7,631 bases of DNA from Cloacimonetes bacterium UBA4175 (GTDB lineage Bacteria; Cloacimonadota; Cloacimonadia; Cloacimonadales; Cloacimonadaceae), in contig DFUX01000055.1 of assembly GCA_002379855.1 (NCBI GenBank), positions 39,166 to 46,796 on the forward strand, given 5' to 3'. Within the stretch, counting starts at the first letter, position 1, and every line of letters starts with the position of its first letter. Below, piece by piece: positions 6,918 through 7,631 of this stretch. The translations under genes and the position numbers were made by a program. Under the pieces are notes generated by a model. It was not told where the DNA came from. It saw only the letters and a program-made list of their open reading frames with translations, and did no database searches.

Positions 6918-6934
6918 AGCTTGCTTAGAGTTTT

Positions 6935-7468
6935 TTAGCGGCGGTTGAAGATACCCAGGATCAGGCCCAGCATCACCGACAACAGGGCTGCCAGACCAAT
7001 GCGCAGATCCTCAGCCTGCATGAAAGTGAGCGTGTGGGCGGGAATCCAGAACCACAGCAGGGCATAGAAGCTTTTGTCCAGGCCAGACCAGTTGAGTTTA
7101 CGCTCTCCCAGGCCATCCAGCAACCTGTGAACCAGAACCAAAAACACCCCAAACTGGAGGTTCATGCTCGCAGAGATAGCAAATGCCTTTCCAAACTTGC
7201 TCAAAACGGGCAGCAGCTTGTGTGCTTCCAGATACTCCACATAGCCTGTGAAACCATTGAAAGCATATTTGATCGCCACGCCAAGAGTCGCCCAAACAAG
7301 CATTTTCCAGATGGTCAGGCCAAAACTGAAAGGATAGCGGAAACTTTTGCGTACCACCCACTTGGAGACCACCTCCCCCAGGGTGCCAAGGATCGCGAAC
7401 TGAATCATTGTGGATAGGATGGGATAGGCTTTGACCCAACTCAGATAAGTTTGCACAACTGCATTCAT
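6935..7468 (-). CDS. Small membrane protein resembling the Mpv17/PMP22 family
   Basis: This 177-residue protein has about four or five hydrophobic helices (roughly 14-34, 47-70, 95-117, 133-150 and 155-174). It begins with a short YLSWVKAYPILSTM segment reminiscent of the 'W..Y...L..YP..T' opening of Mpv17/PMP22 proteins, and has the late motif WFWIPAHTLTF (139-149) followed by LRIG, recalling their conserved 'W..P..Q..NF..VP...R' element. Mpv17 proteins are organelle membrane proteins of unclear function in eukaryotes, and small bacterial relatives are uncharacterised; the assignment rests on pattern resemblance only. The ATG at 7468-7466 is chosen over an open frame starting at 7549 because GAGG lies 7 bases upstream and hydrophobic membrane sequence begins just after it. 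The extra 27 residues are cysteine-rich, lack family features and cross repeat DNA. It is the first gene of the run leading into comEC. Confidence 0.6.
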   Translation of the reverse strand: MNAVVQTYLSWVKAYPILSTMIQFAILGTLGEVVSKWVVRKSFRYPFSFGLTIWKMLVWATLGVAIKYAFNGFTGYVEYLEAHKLLPVLSKFGKAFAISASMNLQFGVFLVLVHRLLDGLGERKLNWSGLDKSFYALLWFWIPAHTLTFMQAEDLRIGLAALLSVMLGLILGIFNRR

Positions 7469-7475
7469 GGATTTA

Positions 7476-7479
7476 CCTC
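7476..7479 (-). promoter_or_regulatory. Ribosome binding site fixing the start of the Mpv17-like gene
   Basis: GAGG on the minus strand (7479-7476) lies 7 bases before the ATG at 7468-7466. No comparable site precedes the in-frame ATG at 7549. Confidence 0.55.
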
Positions 7480-7492
7480 GCCAACTGCTATA

Positions 7493-7501
7493 ATTATGAC
7501 A
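7493..7501 (-). promoter_or_regulatory. Possible extended -10 promoter element
   Basis: The minus strand reads TGTCATAAT (7501-7493): a TG one base ahead of CATAAT, which matches five of the six bases of TATAAT. Transcription would begin near 7486, leaving a short leader before the GAGG site and the ATG at 7468. No good -35 box lies 16-18 bases further upstream, which extended -10 promoters can tolerate. This is a motif-level guess. If real, it would drive the Mpv17-like gene and probably comEC. Confidence 0.35.
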
Positions 7502-7504
7502 GAT

Positions 7505-7531
7505 ATCCGCGGCACAGAAAGCCACGCGGAT
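7505..7531. repeat. 7-bp inverted repeat upstream of the first gene
   Basis: ATCCGCG (7505-7511) and CGCGGAT (7525-7531) are exact complements around a 13-base loop. The structure sits just upstream of the candidate -10 element, where it could be an operator or part of an intergenic repeat. Further CGCGGAT copies at 7552-7558 and 7614-7620 favour the repeat explanation. The remaining right end (7532-7631) holds a pyrimidine-rich tract (about 7567-7590, plus strand) and no gene that I can support. Confidence 0.45.
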
Positions 7532-7631
7532 GTTTCTACCGACACACACCGCGCGGATTCTGTCAATCTTTTTCTCTTTTTCTGACTTTTCGGAGTCTGG
7601 AGAATTCAGGCTACGCGGATAATATAAGGGC

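Noticed and set aside
7469..7549. 27-codon N-terminal extension of the Mpv17-like protein
   Set aside because: It crosses repeat DNA and the candidate promoter, has no ribosome site, and the ATG at 7468 is preceded by GAGG.
1..7631. Defence island, CRISPR array, phage or insertion sequence
   Set aside because: No cas-like, nuclease/methylase, transposase, integrase or structural phage motifs were seen in any frame. The HD and MutS-like proteins lack the partners expected of known defence systems.

Overview
The window holds seven protein genes, all on the minus strand and read from the right end towards the left. Gene-free, repeat-rich DNA lies at both ends. The codon use suggests a moderately GC-rich bacterium. 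The leftmost gene encodes a signal-peptide-bearing outer-membrane beta-barrel of the PorT-like type, so the host is probably a diderm, perhaps of the Bacteroidota/FCB group. Fermentative Cloacimonadota-like bacteria would fit, but no rRNA or marker gene confirms this and the placement is inference only.

Layout in the direction of transcription: a short leader with a possible extended -10 promoter (about 7493-7501); a small membrane protein resembling the Mpv17/PMP22 family (7468-6935); a full-length ComEC/Rec2 DNA-uptake channel (6917-4665); after 65 bp, a stand-alone MutS-like ATPase without mismatch-recognition or Smr domains (4599-3007); the large subunit (3010-2219) and small subunit (2217-1765) of a split ThrE/YjjP-YjjB exporter; an HD-superfamily phosphohydrolase (1754-948); and, after a 123 bp gap with imperfect direct repeats, the outer-membrane protein (824-246). 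The block from the MutS-like gene to the HD gene is tightly packed: a 4-base ATGA overlap, a 1-base gap, then a 10-base gap in which the next ribosome binding site overlaps the previous stop codon. These four genes are very likely one transcript with coupled translation. The Mpv17-like and comEC genes may belong to the same transcript.

The joint role of the block is not evident. ThrE-type pairs export small amino acids or dicarboxylates, and the HD protein should cleave a phosphate ester. The MutS-like protein is an ATPase clamp whose relatives include proteins in aminomutase gene clusters of amino-acid fermenters. A link to amino-acid metabolism is therefore possible but not shown.

The gene-free ends (1-245 and 7469-7631) carry palindromes, 9-bp tandem repeats and CGCGGAT-type motifs typical of dispersed intergenic repeats. 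I found no RNA gene, CRISPR array, insertion sequence, phage gene or defence system. Most of the window is ordinary chromosomal core and hypothetical content. The best leads are the orphan MutS-like ATPase coupled to an exporter and the repeat family at both ends.
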